Origin: Gorillibacterium massiliense
Lineage (GTDB): Bacteria; Bacillota; Bacilli; Paenibacillales; NBRC-103111
NCBI RefSeq assembly: GCF_000455485.1
Contig: NZ_CBQR020000128.1
Location: 1-55,701 of the forward strand
Length of the DNA stretch: 55,701 nt
Reading direction: 5' to 3'
Below the pieces are notes generated by a model that saw only the letters and a program-made list of their open reading frames with translations, was not told the origin of the DNA and ran no database searches. The translations under genes were made by a program, and so were the position numbers. Below are positions 1-9,422 of the stretch, piece by piece (position 1 is the first letter of the stretch; each line of letters starts with the position of its first letter).

Positions 1-3000
1 GCCCTTTCGCCTTCCTCTCCGTCCAGTAATCCGCTGACACGTTCAGAGTACGCCTTTTTGGTCAGCACATACCGCGATCCGCTGTCCGCTAACATGTAGC
101 GAATCCGCTCCTCCGGATACTCCGGATCGACGGGTACATACACCCCGCCCGCTTTCAGCACGCCCAGTAGGGAGATGACCGTCTCGATACTGCGCTCCAT
201 GAGGATCGTAGCAAAGTCCCCCGGCTTCATCCCATGAGCTAACAGCATGTGGGCGACCCGGTTCGACGCTTCGTTCAACTCGGCATAGGTCAACCGCCTT
301 TCTTCTGTTACCACAGCCATCCCGCCGGAAAAACGTTCGGCTGTTTCATAAAACGCTTCGGCCAGCGTCAACTCATCCCGGTAAGGCATGGCGGTAGCGT
401 TCAGCGCTTCATACAGCGCCCGCTCCTCCGCTCCAAGTAAGATCAGCTCCGCCAGCGGCGTTTCCGGCGCCTCTACCATCGCCTCCAGAATCCGTTCATA
501 CTGATCGGCAAATTCGGTGATCTTTTCCGGGTTGAACAAAGCCGTTTTATACTCGAAAATGAGACTTAAACCGTCCTCATACTCAACGCCATGAATGGAA
601 AAATCAAATTCGCTCGTCCTACGCTTGCTGTCCTCCCACCGAACCTGAATGCCCGGAAAGTTCATATCCATCGGGGCGTTTTGCAAAATAAACAGCGTTG
701 AAAACAACGACGATCTGCGATTCGGCGAATCGGATTGCAGCTGGTGAAGCAGTTCATCGATGGGATACGACTGATGCTCGAAGGCTTCCAGGCATTGCTG
801 TTTCACGGCTTGCAGCACGTCCCTGAGAGTTTCAGTCTTGGCAGGGTGAATGCGCAGAACGAGGGTGTTCACCAGAAAACCGATCAAGGACTCCGTCACT
901 TGCGGATTCCGGTTGGCATGACCGGTGCCGATCAAGATGTCGTCTTCTCCCGTCAACCGCTGCATAAGCAAATAGTGCGCAGCTAGCAAAACCATATATA
1001 AGCTGACGTTCTCTTCCTGAGCCAAACGGTGAAGCTCATCCAAAGTCTGCTTAGACAGCATGCGGTAAACGGCACTTCCCGCAAAATCCGTTTCGTCTGT
1101 TTTTGGCAGGTCATAAGGAAGAATGAGCTCGGGAGCAGGCTCGGAAAGCTTGTCCAGCCAATACGATTGTTGACTTTTCAGCTGTCCCAGCCGAATGCGC
1201 TCGTTCTGCCAAGCCGCGTAATCGCGGAATTGGATCGCCATCGGCGCAATGTCTGCGCGCGTTCCGCTTGCAAGCGCGGAATAATAAGCCCCCAACTCTC
1301 GCGCGAATACGCCGCCGCTCCAACCGTCGGAAATAATATGATGAATGTTCAGGTACATTTTGTACCGATTCGATTCCAGCTTGAACAGCATGACCCGCAA
1401 CAGCGGCCCCGTCGTCAGATCAAATGGCGTTTGGGCGTCTTTTTCCATAAGCTCCAGGCAATAAGCTTCCCGCTGGCCGGCTTCAACCTGAGTGGCGTCG
1501 ATAAAGGCAAATTGGCAGTCTCCATGTTCGTGAACGAACTGACGCGGCAATCCGTCCATTTCCGTAAAAGTAGTTCTCAGCGTCTCATGGCGGTCGATCA
1601 CCCGCTCCAACGCTTCTCGGAAAATGCGGACATCCAATTCACCGGTAAGATCAAAGGTGTTCGGAATGCTGTAAACGATGGAGCCCGGCGTCAATTTTTC
1701 GAAAAACCAGATCCTTTCCTGGCCGCGCGAGAGTGCATACGAGTTTTGCGGAGGGAGCACGGGTATGGTTTCTTGGCGCGCCGAGACGGATTGAACCGCC
1801 AGTTCGTCAACATACGCCGCCAATTCAGAAATGGTCGTGTAGTCGAAGATATCCTTCAGCTTCAAATCGACTCCAAGGGATTCTCTCAAACGCACAACAA
1901 CCTGCATGGCGATTAGGGAGTGCCCACCCACCGCAAAGAAATGATCTTCGATCCCCGCACGATCCAGCTTCAAAACGTCCTGCCAAATCACGGCGATTTT
2001 TTGCTGCGTCGGCGTTACGGGTTCTATGTACTCGGACGCGTTTTTATGAATCAGATCATGACTTTTTTGTTGAAGCTGCGCTCGGTCCACTTTGCCGTTG
2101 GTGTTGAGCGGCAGCTGCTCCAATCGGATAAAGCGGGAAGGAATCATCGCGGCAGGCAGCCTATCCTTAAGAAAGTGGCGCATTTCACGTTCATGGCCGA
2201 GAATGGTTTTACTTGTATAAAAAGCGAATATACGGTACTCCCCTTCAGTATCTTGTGTATAGACGACGGCCGCTTCCTCAATAGATGGATGCTCGCAGAG
2301 CGCCCCCTCGATTTCGCCAGTTTCCACGCGCATCCCGCGGATTTTGATTTGAGTATCCTTGCGTCCGACAAACTCGACATTTCCGTCCGGGAGATAGTAG
2401 CCCAAATCGCCTGTCCGGTAAACCGGGTCATCGTATTCCTGATGGAGCGGGTTTTGCAAAAATACTTGAGCGGTCCATTCCGGTCTCTGATAATAACCTA
2501 ACGTCATGTAGGGGGTACGGATATAGATTTCGCCCATTTCGCCGATGCCGCAAAGCTTTTGATTTTCATTCAGGATAAGCGCAGATGCGCCTTTCATGGC
2601 TTTTCCCACCGGAATCGACTGCTGGCCGTTAGCCAGTTCGCCAATACGGTAAAAAAGCTTCACCATCGTCGTTTCTGTCGGGCCATACAAATTAATAAGC
2701 GAAATGCGGTCCGCGAAAATTTTCTGCCACTGGGCTACCGGCTTGACGCCAAGGGCTTCGCCTGCCATCAGCACCAGACGTAGTTGAGGAAGTGCCTTCA
2801 TGCGATCCGCTGAGTCGAGACTTTGCAGAGCGCTAAGTACATTCCGAAAAAGGCTTGGCACACAGTGCACGATGGTGACCCTCTCCGACTCCAGCCATTT
2901 CAGCAGCTTGCAGCGGTTGAGTACCGTGTCCGGATGCGGTAAGCAAACCGTCGCGCCTGCGCAAAGCGGTACCCATATATCGCGCAGCGAGGCATCGAAC

Positions 3001-3653
3001 GTCATGGCCGCCAGCTGGCTGACGCGGTCCTCCGGACCGACACCGAATTCTCCGATTTCCCAGTCGATAAAATGGGCCAAGCTTTTGTGGCAGCCCATTA
3101 CGCCTTTCGGCTGGCTGGTGGTTCCCGACGTATAGAAGATATAATTCATTTCCCGCTCATCTATGGCGATATCCGGGTTTGCCGAAGAACAGGCTTTGAT
3201 CGCTTCATTTGTAAAAAGCTTTCCCGCGAAACTGGCTATCGTTTCAGCCTTTTCATCCATCACGACGAAATTTCGAGGGGGTTCCACCGGAAGAATCCGT
3301 TCCAATAAAGCACCGTGCTTCGCGGCGGTGATGATCCAATTAGGATCAACCTCGGCAAGGATCATCTTCGTTCGTTCGCATGGCCCGTTGGGATCCAGCG
3401 GCACGTAAGCGGCACCGGCTTTGAAGGTTGCCATCATCGCGATGACGGCTTCGATACCTTTTTCCAGGAAAATAACGGCAGGCTCGCCTGCGGAAATCCC
3501 GTGATCAAGCAAAAGGTTCGCCAGGCGGTTCGCACGCTCTTCCAGTTCCCCATACGTCATTTCGCTTCCTTCGAAGGAAATCGCCGTGCGAGAAGGAACT
3601 TCGGCTGCCATACGCGAAAATCGGTTATGCACCGCAGAATTGGACCCGCTCAT
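1..3653 (-). CDS. Nonribosomal peptide synthetase, A-PCP-C-A..., runs off the window
   Basis: This gene encodes a multimodular peptide synthetase; 1217 codons are present and the frame is still open at base 1. It starts directly with an adenylation domain (YTSGTTSQPKG near residue 173, YGPTETT near 321, YRTGDL, GRKDTQIKIRG). A carrier domain follows (GGHSL, phosphopantetheine Ser near 577), then a condensation domain (HHIISDG near 770) and the first part of a second A domain (LTYAEL near 1121). The ATG at 3653 has a ribosome site AAAGGGGG and overlaps the racemase gene by 29 bases. There is no starter C domain before the first A domain, so an acyl chain from the adjacent type II PKS would need another condensation domain further on. 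Read by eye against GrsA, the first A-domain pocket is roughly D-A-R-H-L-A-L-M-V, which I cannot assign to a substrate. Confidence 0.95.
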   Translation of the reverse strand, partial: MSGSNSAVHNRFSRMAAEVPSRTAISFEGSEMTYGELEERANRLANLLLDHGISAGEPAVIFLEKGIEAVIAMMATFKAGAAYVPLDPNGPCERTKMILAEVDPNWIITAAKHGALLERILPVEPPRNFVVMDEKAETIASFAGKLFTNEAIKACSSANPDIAIDEREMNYIFYTSGTTSQPKGVMGCHKSLAHFIDWEIGEFGVGPEDRVSQLAAMTFDASLRDIWVPLCAGATVCLPHPDTVLNRCKLLKWLESERVTIVHCVPSLFRNVLSALQSLDSADRMKALPQLRLVLMAGEALGVKPVAQWQKIFADRISLINLYGPTETTMVKLFYRIGELANGQQSIPVGKAMKGASALILNENQKLCGIGEMGEIYIRTPYMTLGYYQRPEWTAQVFLQNPLHQEYDDPVYRTGDLGYYLPDGNVEFVGRKDTQIKIRGMRVETGEIEGALCEHPSIEEAAVVYTQDTEGEYRIFAFYTSKTILGHEREMRHFLKDRLPAAMIPSRFIRLEQLPLNTNGKVDRAQLQQKSHDLIHKNASEYIEPVTPTQQKIAVIWQDVLKLDRAGIEDHFFAVGGHSLIAMQVVVRLRESLGVDLKLKDIFDYTTISELAAYVDELAVQSVSARQETIPVLPPQNSYALSRGQERIWFFEKLTPGSIVYSIPNTFDLTGELDVRIFREALERVIDRHETLRTTFTEMDGLPRQFVHEHGDCQFAFIDATQVEAGQREAYCLELMEKDAQTPFDLTTGPLLRVMLFKLESNRYKMYLNIHHIISDGWSGGVFARELGAYYSALASGTRADIAPMAIQFRDYAAWQNERIRLGQLKSQQSYWLDKLSEPAPELILPYDLPKTDETDFAGSAVYRMLSKQTLDELHRLAQEENVSLYMVLLAAHYLLMQRLTGEDDILIGTGHANRNPQVTESLIGFLVNTLVLRIHPAKTETLRDVLQAVKQQCLEAFEHQSYPIDELLHQLQSDSPNRRSSLFSTLFILQNAPMDMNFPGIQVRWEDSKRRTSEFDFSIHGVEYEDGLSLIFEYKTALFNPEKITEFADQYERILEAMVEAPETPLAELILLGAEERALYEALNATAMPYRDELTLAEAFYETAERFSGGMAVVTEERRLTYAELNEASNRVAHMLLAHGMKPGDFATILMERSIETVISLLGVLKAGGVYVPVDPEYPEERIRYMLADSGSRYVLTKKAYSERVSGLLDGEEGER

Positions 3654-4365
3654 GCAGCACCCCGCCCCCTTTCGTGTAGTTTTCTAATTGTTTCCAATTG
3701 TTCGCCAGCACCATCAGCGGGTCCACGATGTGGAATCTCCGCTTATCTTTCCGCGAGTATGCATAGCGGCTCAGCAAATGGAACTCCGTGCAGCCGCTTA
3801 TCCAGCCGTCCGCTTTATAGAGCAGGACGAGTTCCTGTATGCGGGAGAACATATGGTTGATCATCGGATGCTGCTCACCTGCTGTCTTCAGAGAATAAGC
3901 AATCTGATGAATCTCATGCTGATGATGCTCGCTCGGATGGATGATATTCGGCCCGGTCAGCGATTTATTGCGGTAGCTCCCTTCCGTTGCCAGCAGCAAA
4001 TACCGTTTGGAGGAAAGTTGTACCTCCGATTGGATGATGCTGATCAAATTGATCACCCGGGGCATAAGCGATGGCGGCAGCTCATCGAGGAAGGAATGAG
4101 CTGTGACGCAAGCCATAATCAAATAATCGACGTCGATTTTTTCCAGTTGACGGCAAATGCTCTCCAATTTGGCGACAAGTGCAGAGGATTCGCCGGATTG
4201 CAAGGTGGACGTCCGGTCCGGAAGACTCGGATCGGAGTAGAGGACAAGACGCGGACCTTCCTGTTCCTTGCATGAGATCAAATTTCGCTCGTACACCGTG
4301 TTGACGAATGCGGAGGAGGCGTAAGGGCCCATTCCCCCGATAATTCCTACCATCTTTTGTTCCAC
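3625..4365 (-). CDS. Aspartate/glutamate racemase family protein
   Basis: The protein has 246 residues, the usual size for the family. It shows the N-terminal GIIGGMGP signature and the two catalytic cysteines of cofactor-independent Asp/Glu racemases: MACVTAH (normally CNTAH) and SGCTEFHLL. Known members interconvert L- and D-aspartate or glutamate. The GTG start at 4365 follows an AAGGGGGG ribosome site, and the 3' end overlaps the NRPS start by 29 bases, indicating translational coupling. From this position I infer that it supplies a D-amino acid or an unusual substrate to the synthetase. The Asn-to-Val change next to the first Cys could indicate altered substrate preference. Alternative family members such as hydantoin racemase or maleate isomerase cannot be excluded by eye. 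Confidence 0.85.
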   Translation of the reverse strand: MEQKMVGIIGGMGPYASSAFVNTVYERNLISCKEQEGPRLVLYSDPSLPDRTSTLQSGESSALVAKLESICRQLEKIDVDYLIMACVTAHSFLDELPPSLMPRVINLISIIQSEVQLSSKRYLLLATEGSYRNKSLTGPNIIHPSEHHQHEIHQIAYSLKTAGEQHPMINHMFSRIQELVLLYKADGWISGCTEFHLLSRYAYSRKDKRRFHIVDPLMVLANNWKQLENYTKGGGVLHERVQFCGA

Positions 4366-4398
4366 GATGCGGCCCCCCTTCTTAGCAATTGAATGGCT

Positions 4399-5676
4399 TC
4401 ATGCACTTACTTTTGCAGGCTCGTTCGTTTTTTTCCAAATCACCTTTTGCAGCAAAATACCCAGAAATCCTATCGCCAGGACGGAGATGCCCGATACTCT
4501 AAAGGCAAACTGGGCACCGAACCGGGTGACCAGAACTCCTCCGAGTAAGGGACCAAGTATGAAAACGAGGCTTGACAGCGATGCGACGATACCCGCAACC
4601 CGGCCGATCATCTCTTTAGGCGTTTCCTTTTGCACCAAATAGTTGAAGACCATCATCACCGTGCCGATCCCCATGCCGCCAAGCATGGCGCCGGCTGCGT
4701 AGAGCCATTTATTCGTGCCTTCTTGGACCAGTCCCAGCCCAAAGAAGAACACGCCTCCAGCTATGCTGCCGCCTCCGAAAAACCAACCGTACAATCCGTT
4801 CAATTGCTTGACTTTCGTGAAAAATCCTCCGACAAGCACAATCCCGATGGATACGGACGCCATGATGATGCCGAGCAGCTCGGAGTGATGCGGTTCGACC
4901 TTCCGGAGCAGAACTCCGATCTGCGAGTCGGAAATCAGTAGCACGAAGAGACAGAGCATGTAGAAAATGGTGCTGATCCAGAGCATTTTTTTGACCAACA
5001 ACACACTCCACCCTTTATGGATGGCTCCGAACAGGTTTTTATGGACGTTGGCCTGCTCTTTCGCTTCCGGCTTGTCATTTACGCGGCGAATTGTCATTAA
5101 GATCAAAGCGGATATCGTAAAGCTGACGGCATTGATAGCCAGACATACCTTGGGTGTTGTGATCGTAAGCAATGCGGAGCCGATGAGCGGACCGATGACC
5201 TTCGCCATCTGGTTGACCACCGTATTCAGCGTCGTCGCCTGCAGCAATTGCTCTTCCGGCACGACATGGCGGATGAGGGCTTGCTGGGCCGGTGTATTAA
5301 AGACGCTTGCCGTTGCGCGTAAGAACACGATCGGTAGAGCCCAATACACATTAGGCGCAAAAATCAGAAACAGAGTAAACAATGCCCGCACCCAGTCGCT
5401 GATCACCATGATTTTCTGCTTGGGCAACCGGTCGGCGAGCACACCCGTGTATTGGCTGAGCAAAATACTCGGAATCGCGTAGGTGATCGAAAGCGAGGAG
5501 ACAATCAGTGGACTTGCGTTCCAGACATAAGTGAACAAGACGATCATCGCCATGACATCGAACCAATCACCGATGCTTGAGATGGAATAGGAAAGGAACA
5601 TACGTGAAAATACACGACTGCTAAACACCGATGCCGGCTTGCTCGCCTTATGCAAAGTGATCGTTTCTTCTTTCAT
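4399..5676 (-). CDS. MFS transporter, probable product exporter
   Basis: This is a 425-residue hydrophobic protein with about 12 membrane segments. The family cue is the loop between TM2 and TM3 (GVLADRLPKQKIM), typical of MFS exporters related to EntS and macrolide-efflux proteins. A long cytoplasmic loop near residues 195-225 separates the two halves. The ATG is preceded by CTGGAGGGAAACAA. It lies between the thioesterase and racemase genes with short gaps (about 32 bases on each side), so it belongs to the same operon. I infer export of the PKS/NRPS product or self-protection. A second MFS gene sits just upstream of the operon at 10766-11983, so the two could handle different substrates or intermediates. 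Confidence 0.85.
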   Translation of the reverse strand: MKEETITLHKASKPASVFSSRVFSRMFLSYSISSIGDWFDVMAMIVLFTYVWNASPLIVSSLSITYAIPSILLSQYTGVLADRLPKQKIMVISDWVRALFTLFLIFAPNVYWALPIVFLRATASVFNTPAQQALIRHVVPEEQLLQATTLNTVVNQMAKVIGPLIGSALLTITTPKVCLAINAVSFTISALILMTIRRVNDKPEAKEQANVHKNLFGAIHKGWSVLLVKKMLWISTIFYMLCLFVLLISDSQIGVLLRKVEPHHSELLGIIMASVSIGIVLVGGFFTKVKQLNGLYGWFFGGGSIAGGVFFFGLGLVQEGTNKWLYAAGAMLGGMGIGTVMMVFNYLVQKETPKEMIGRVAGIVASLSSLVFILGPLLGGVLVTRFGAQFAFRVSGISVLAIGFLGILLQKVIWKKTNEPAKVSA

Positions 5677-5708
5677 TTGTTTCCCTCCAGCTTGGGAATT
5701 TCGTTGAA

Positions 5709-6467
5709 TTATTTACGTACCGGTATAACGGACTCATTGGCGACTGTCGTCCGAAGGATGCGGGACAAACATTCAGCAACAGGCTCTGTTTCTTCCAAAA
5801 TAAACATATGGCCGCCATGAAACTGGTAGGAAACAATCGGAATCGTCGCGTAAAGGTCCCATTGCTTCACTTGATCGATCGAACAGAAGCGGTCGCCATC
5901 TCCGGCAAATACCGTCATCGGCGATGTCAGTAATCGGCCGTCCGTCGAACGAAAACTTTCCAATGCCCGGCAATCGGCCCGAAGGATCGGAAGAAGCAGA
6001 CTCAACAGTTCTTTGTACTGCAGCAGTTCAGTAGGAATCCCCCCGAGTTGCTGAAAATGGCCCAAAAACTCCGGATCATCCAAATGCGCCACCTTATTCC
6101 GCATCAAATGGGGAGGATTGACGCCCGAGATGATAATCGCGGACGGACGCCGGCCGAGCTCCTCCAGCCGCTGGGCAAGGCGGAAAGCGGTCATTCCGCC
6201 CATGCTGTGTCCGAAAAGGACGAACTCATGCGCCAAGAGCGGCAGCATTTCATCCAAATACAGGTCGATCAAAGCATCGAAATCCTCGATCAACGGCAGC
6301 TCATTGGCGCCATGTCCCGGCGGATCGACAGCCATAACCTGCCACCCGGCGGGAATCCGTTTCGCCAGGCCGCGGTAAGAATTGGCATTGCCGCCTGCGA
6401 AAGGAAATAGGATGAGCTGTCTCCGTTCATCCTTTTGAGCCATTATTTTGAACAACTGCGTTTTCAC
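5709..6467 (-). CDS. Type II thioesterase (external, alpha/beta hydrolase)
   Basis: This is a 252-residue stand-alone thioesterase of the kind that removes misprimed or stalled acyl groups from PKS/NRPS carrier domains. The catalytic set is visible: nucleophile elbow GHSMGG (Ser near residue 87), Asp in FAGDGDRFC (near 187) and His in FHGGHMFI (near 217). The N-terminal LFPFAGGNANSY is characteristic of the family. The GTG start at 6467 is supported by a GAGGAGGG ribosome site seven bases upstream and lies inside the end of the dehydratase gene (41-base overlap). Its presence supports the view that the ACP/PCP carriers of this operon work as an assembly line. Confidence 0.92.
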   Translation of the reverse strand: MKTQLFKIMAQKDERRQLILFPFAGGNANSYRGLAKRIPAGWQVMAVDPPGHGANELPLIEDFDALIDLYLDEMLPLLAHEFVLFGHSMGGMTAFRLAQRLEELGRRPSAIIISGVNPPHLMRNKVAHLDDPEFLGHFQQLGGIPTELLQYKELLSLLLPILRADCRALESFRSTDGRLLTSPMTVFAGDGDRFCSIDQVKQWDLYATIPIVSYQFHGGHMFILEETEPVAECLSRILRTTVANESVIPVRK

Positions 6468-6951
6468 TAACTCCCTCCTCGCCGCCGTTTACTGTCGTCC
6501 CATCCTTGTTATCCGGCTTAATCGCAAAGCTGAGCTCCGCTTTAGCCACCGTTACGCCGTCAACTGATGCCTTGCATTCCAGGATGCCTCCACTGCTAAC
6601 CAGCTTAACGACGGTGCAGTCATAGATCACTTGATCCCCTGGAATCACGGGTTGCAGAAAGCGGCTTTTGACGGAAGATAGCAAAAATGTATGTCCCATC
6701 GCATTTGCCGGATCGGCGCTCAATTGAAAAAGCAGAATCCCGCATTGCGCCATGCCCTCCACGATCAAAACACCCGGAAATATCGCTTGATCGGGAAAAT
6801 GACCGGGGAACATCCACTCATTTCCGCTCACGTTTTTGATGCAGCGAATGCGCTGACCGGCTTCAAACTCTGCGATGCGGTCCACGAAAATGAATGGATA
6901 CTTTTGAGGCAGCAGATTGCGTATAGCATCGAACGAATAAGATAAGGTCAA
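6427..6951 (-). CDS. FabZ-type 3-hydroxyacyl-ACP dehydratase
   Basis: This hot-dog fold dehydratase would convert 3-hydroxyacyl-ACP to trans-2-enoyl-ACP. I place the start at a TTG (6951), because AAAGGAG lies eight bases upstream and the protein then opens like FabZ (TLSYSFDAIRNLLPQKYPF). The longer frame upstream would run into the preceding ketosynthase gene. The product has 174 residues. Catalytic His and Glu are present in MFPGHFPDQ and PGVLIVEGMAQ, with the usual spacing. The C-terminal roughly 25 residues are polar and look like an extension beyond FabZ. It starts 23 bases after the CLF stop. With a KR and no enoyl reductase in the operon, repeated KR/DH cycles would leave conjugated double bonds. 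Confidence 0.9.
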   Translation of the reverse strand: MTLSYSFDAIRNLLPQKYPFIFVDRIAEFEAGQRIRCIKNVSGNEWMFPGHFPDQAIFPGVLIVEGMAQCGILLFQLSADPANAMGHTFLLSSVKSRFLQPVIPGDQVIYDCTVVKLVSSGGILECKASVDGVTVAKAELSFAIKPDNKDGTTVNGGEEGVSENAVVQNNGSKG

Positions 6952-6974
6952 TGGAAAAACTCCTTTTTCCCTGA

Positions 6975-8198
6975 TTAGGCGCGGCCGATCAGCACTGCGC
7001 TGGCGGAACCGCATAAATCTTGAGCGGTCAGAAGCGCGGCTGCTCCATGCGATAGCGACCATTCTTGCGGTTTGGCAGACAAATGCACCGCGCCGTGTTG
7101 ATCCTCTACGCCTATTGTGGGCGGCAGCGTGTTGCGTTCCATAGCACCTAAAGCAGCGATGCATTGGAAAATCCCGCTGGCGCCATACATTTCGCCCAGC
7201 GTCCCCTTGACTGCCGTAGCCGGCACATCCGCTTTTCCGAGTAAAGCTGCAAAAGCTTCTGCTTCCGCGGCATCCTGCGGTATATAGCCGTTCGCTCCTG
7301 AGAAAATCCCCTGGATATCCGGAGTATCAAGGCCGCTAATCTGCAGCGATTGCCTGATCGCCCGGATCAACCCTTTGGCCTGCGGCGAGCCGTCAGCCGC
7401 CGGAGCGAAGGAACTGCCCCAGCCGATCAACTCCGCGCGGAGGGTTGCCCCTCGTTTCAGCGCATCGGAACGTCTCTCCAATACGACGACGGCTCCCCCT
7501 TCGCCGGGAATCCAGCCGGTACTTTGGCCATCGAAGGGTTTTCCTCCCGCTTCCCAGCATTCGGCGGGGAGCACACCTGAGTGCTCCTGTAGCCACAAAA
7601 TACGTGGATTCAGTTCTTCCACCCCTCCGACTACAATGCAGTCGGCTCTGTGCTGCTTCAGCAGGTTCGCCGCATAGCCCAGTGCGTCCAAGCCTGCGCA
7701 TTGGCCTGTCGCAATGGTGGAATTCGCCGCCTTCGATTGAATCCGAATCGCCAAATGGGAAGCCGGAGAATTCGCGAGGGTATTCGGCGCTTCCGCCGGG
7801 CTTACATTGCGCGGTCCTTCCGTGATCGCGATGCGATCGTACTCGGCGACCATCTCCATCCCCGCGAAATTGCTGCCTACTACTATTCCGAGGCGTTCCG
7901 GATGAGGCATCTCCTCCGCCAGCCCCGCGTCACGGAGGGCTAGTAATGCCGCGCCCATCAAATACTTGGTACTCGGACGTAAAAACTGCAAGCCGCGCTT
8001 GCCGAGGAGTTCCTGCGGCTGGTACGATTCCACGGGCGAGCCCCATACCTGCATGCCGCCGAGGTCCATTCTTTCATGCAAGCCAACCCGGCTGAATCGT
8101 CCCGACTCCAGCAGTTGAAGCAATTGCTCGGCTCCCATCCCCGCTGCTGAAATAGTGCCCATGCCTGTGATTACAATCGAATCGTCGTCATGTCTCAT
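6975..8198 (-). CDS. Chain-length-factor-like ketosynthase (KS-beta)
   Basis: This 407-residue protein has a beta-ketoacyl synthase fold but lacks the catalytic triad. At the nucleophile position it reads TGQCAGLDAL, which aligns with the Gln of actinobacterial CLFs (their AEQAGGLDA), with the Gln where active KSs have Cys. The first histidine motif AHGTGT is replaced by SGANGY, and KSMLGHSMGA by KGTLGEMYGA. Its start overlaps the KS-alpha stop by four bases (ATGA), the translational coupling usual for KS/CLF pairs that form heterodimers. In known systems the CLF shapes the tunnel that sets chain length. The Cys next to the Gln leaves some possibility that the alignment is shifted by one and activity remains, but loss of both His residues argues against this. 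Confidence 0.85.
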   Translation of the reverse strand: MRHDDDSIVITGMGTISAAGMGAEQLLQLLESGRFSRVGLHERMDLGGMQVWGSPVESYQPQELLGKRGLQFLRPSTKYLMGAALLALRDAGLAEEMPHPERLGIVVGSNFAGMEMVAEYDRIAITEGPRNVSPAEAPNTLANSPASHLAIRIQSKAANSTIATGQCAGLDALGYAANLLKQHRADCIVVGGVEELNPRILWLQEHSGVLPAECWEAGGKPFDGQSTGWIPGEGGAVVVLERRSDALKRGATLRAELIGWGSSFAPAADGSPQAKGLIRAIRQSLQISGLDTPDIQGIFSGANGYIPQDAAEAEAFAALLGKADVPATAVKGTLGEMYGASGIFQCIAALGAMERNTLPPTIGVEDQHGAVHLSAKPQEWSLSHGAAALLTAQDLCGSASAVLIGRA

Positions 8199-9418
8199 GA
8201 TTCACTTCTCCCCAATAAAATGACGGACACGTTTCCTCCGAAAGCAAACGAATTGCTCAGCACGACCCGCACCGGCAGTTCCCTAGCTTGATCGGGAACC
8301 ACGTCCCTTACGCAATCCGAATCCAAAGTGCCGATGTTGACCGTAGGCGGAATGCGGTTATGATGTACGGCCAAGGAGCTGGCGACGGCTTCGATCGCGC
8401 TGGCCGCCCCCATCGAATGCCCTAGCATCGATTTGATCGAACTGACCGGAATACGGTCGGCGTTCTCTCCGAAGACTCTGCGCAGCGCAATGGATTCCGT
8501 CAAATCGTTGGCTTTTGTTCCCGTGCCGTGAGCGCTGACGTAACTGACATCCTCACGAGGTAGATTTGCGCTATCCAGAGCGCGTTCGATAGCCAGTACC
8601 GCGCCTTCTCCCTCAAAGTGCGGGGCCGTCGGATGGTAGGCATCGCATGACAAGCCATAGCCTAAAAACTCGGCGTAAATAGTAGCTCCCCGTGCAGCGG
8701 CCTTCTCATAATCCTCAAGGACGAGACATGCCGCTCCTTCGCTGACCATCGTTCCTTGGCGGTCCTGATCGAAGGGCTTGCACACGTCCGGCGAAATCGC
8801 GCCCAAACGGAAAAACGTCGTATAGCAAGCGCGGGACAGCGCATCCGTCCCACCGACCAGAACGGCGTCCAAAATTCCCTCCTGCAGCAGGTCGCTCCCC
8901 CAACTTATGGCATAATTGCCTGCGGCGCATGCTGTCGGAACCATAAGGGAAGGGCCTTCTATTCCCAACTCTTCCGAAACTGCTGCCGGGATGCATGATT
9001 CCGGGTAATGGCGGATCAACTCTGCCGGCGCTCCCCGCTGCTCACGCAGCCAGAAGTTATGGTCATCCTCGATGACAGAAGCATTGCCCATGGTCGTGCC
9101 GAAGCACACGCCGATGCGTTCGGCGGGATACGCCAGATCTTCCCATCCCGCATCCGCTGCCGCCATCTTAGCCGCGGCTACCGCAAGCTGCGTCGTCCTG
9201 CCGTACTGCTCCGGATTCAGCACGCTGAAAAAGTCGGCCGGGTCGATATCCTTGACTTCACCGCCGTTGTGCACCTCGAAAATGGAAGTATCGAACGATT
9301 CTATCGGGCCAGTTCCTACTTTCCCCTGGCAAAGAGCGTCCCAGAACACATCGATCCGGGACCCGACGGGAGATAGAACACCAAGACCCGTGATAGCAAT
9401 CCGCCGTTTCATCAACAT
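8195..9418 (-). CDS. Beta-ketoacyl-ACP synthase (KS-alpha, FabF-like)
   Basis: This 407-residue condensing enzyme has an intact triad: Cys in VPTACAAGNYA (near residue 164), His in SAHGTGTKANDLTE (near 296) and His in SMLGHSMGAAS (near 334). It would perform decarboxylative Claisen condensation on the ACP-bound chain. The start is ATG at 9418 or the ATG two codons later; the latter is better spaced from AGGTGA, which overlaps the ACP stop codon. It directly follows the ACP gene and overlaps the CLF-like gene by four bases. The KS-alpha/CLF/ACP/KR/DH set matches the core of highly reducing type II PKSs such as those for ishigamide and aryl polyenes. Confidence 0.93.
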   Translation of the reverse strand: MLMKRRIAITGLGVLSPVGSRIDVFWDALCQGKVGTGPIESFDTSIFEVHNGGEVKDIDPADFFSVLNPEQYGRTTQLAVAAAKMAAADAGWEDLAYPAERIGVCFGTTMGNASVIEDDHNFWLREQRGAPAELIRHYPESCIPAAVSEELGIEGPSLMVPTACAAGNYAISWGSDLLQEGILDAVLVGGTDALSRACYTTFFRLGAISPDVCKPFDQDRQGTMVSEGAACLVLEDYEKAAARGATIYAEFLGYGLSCDAYHPTAPHFEGEGAVLAIERALDSANLPREDVSYVSAHGTGTKANDLTESIALRRVFGENADRIPVSSIKSMLGHSMGAASAIEAVASSLAVHHNRIPPTVNIGTLDSDCVRDVVPDQARELPVRVVLSNSFAFGGNVSVILLGRSES

Positions 9419-9422
9419 TCAC

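Noticed and set aside
1029-1916. Plus-strand 295-codon frame opposite the NRPS
   Set aside because: It lies wholly within the NRPS condensation domain on the other strand and shows no family motifs or ribosome site.
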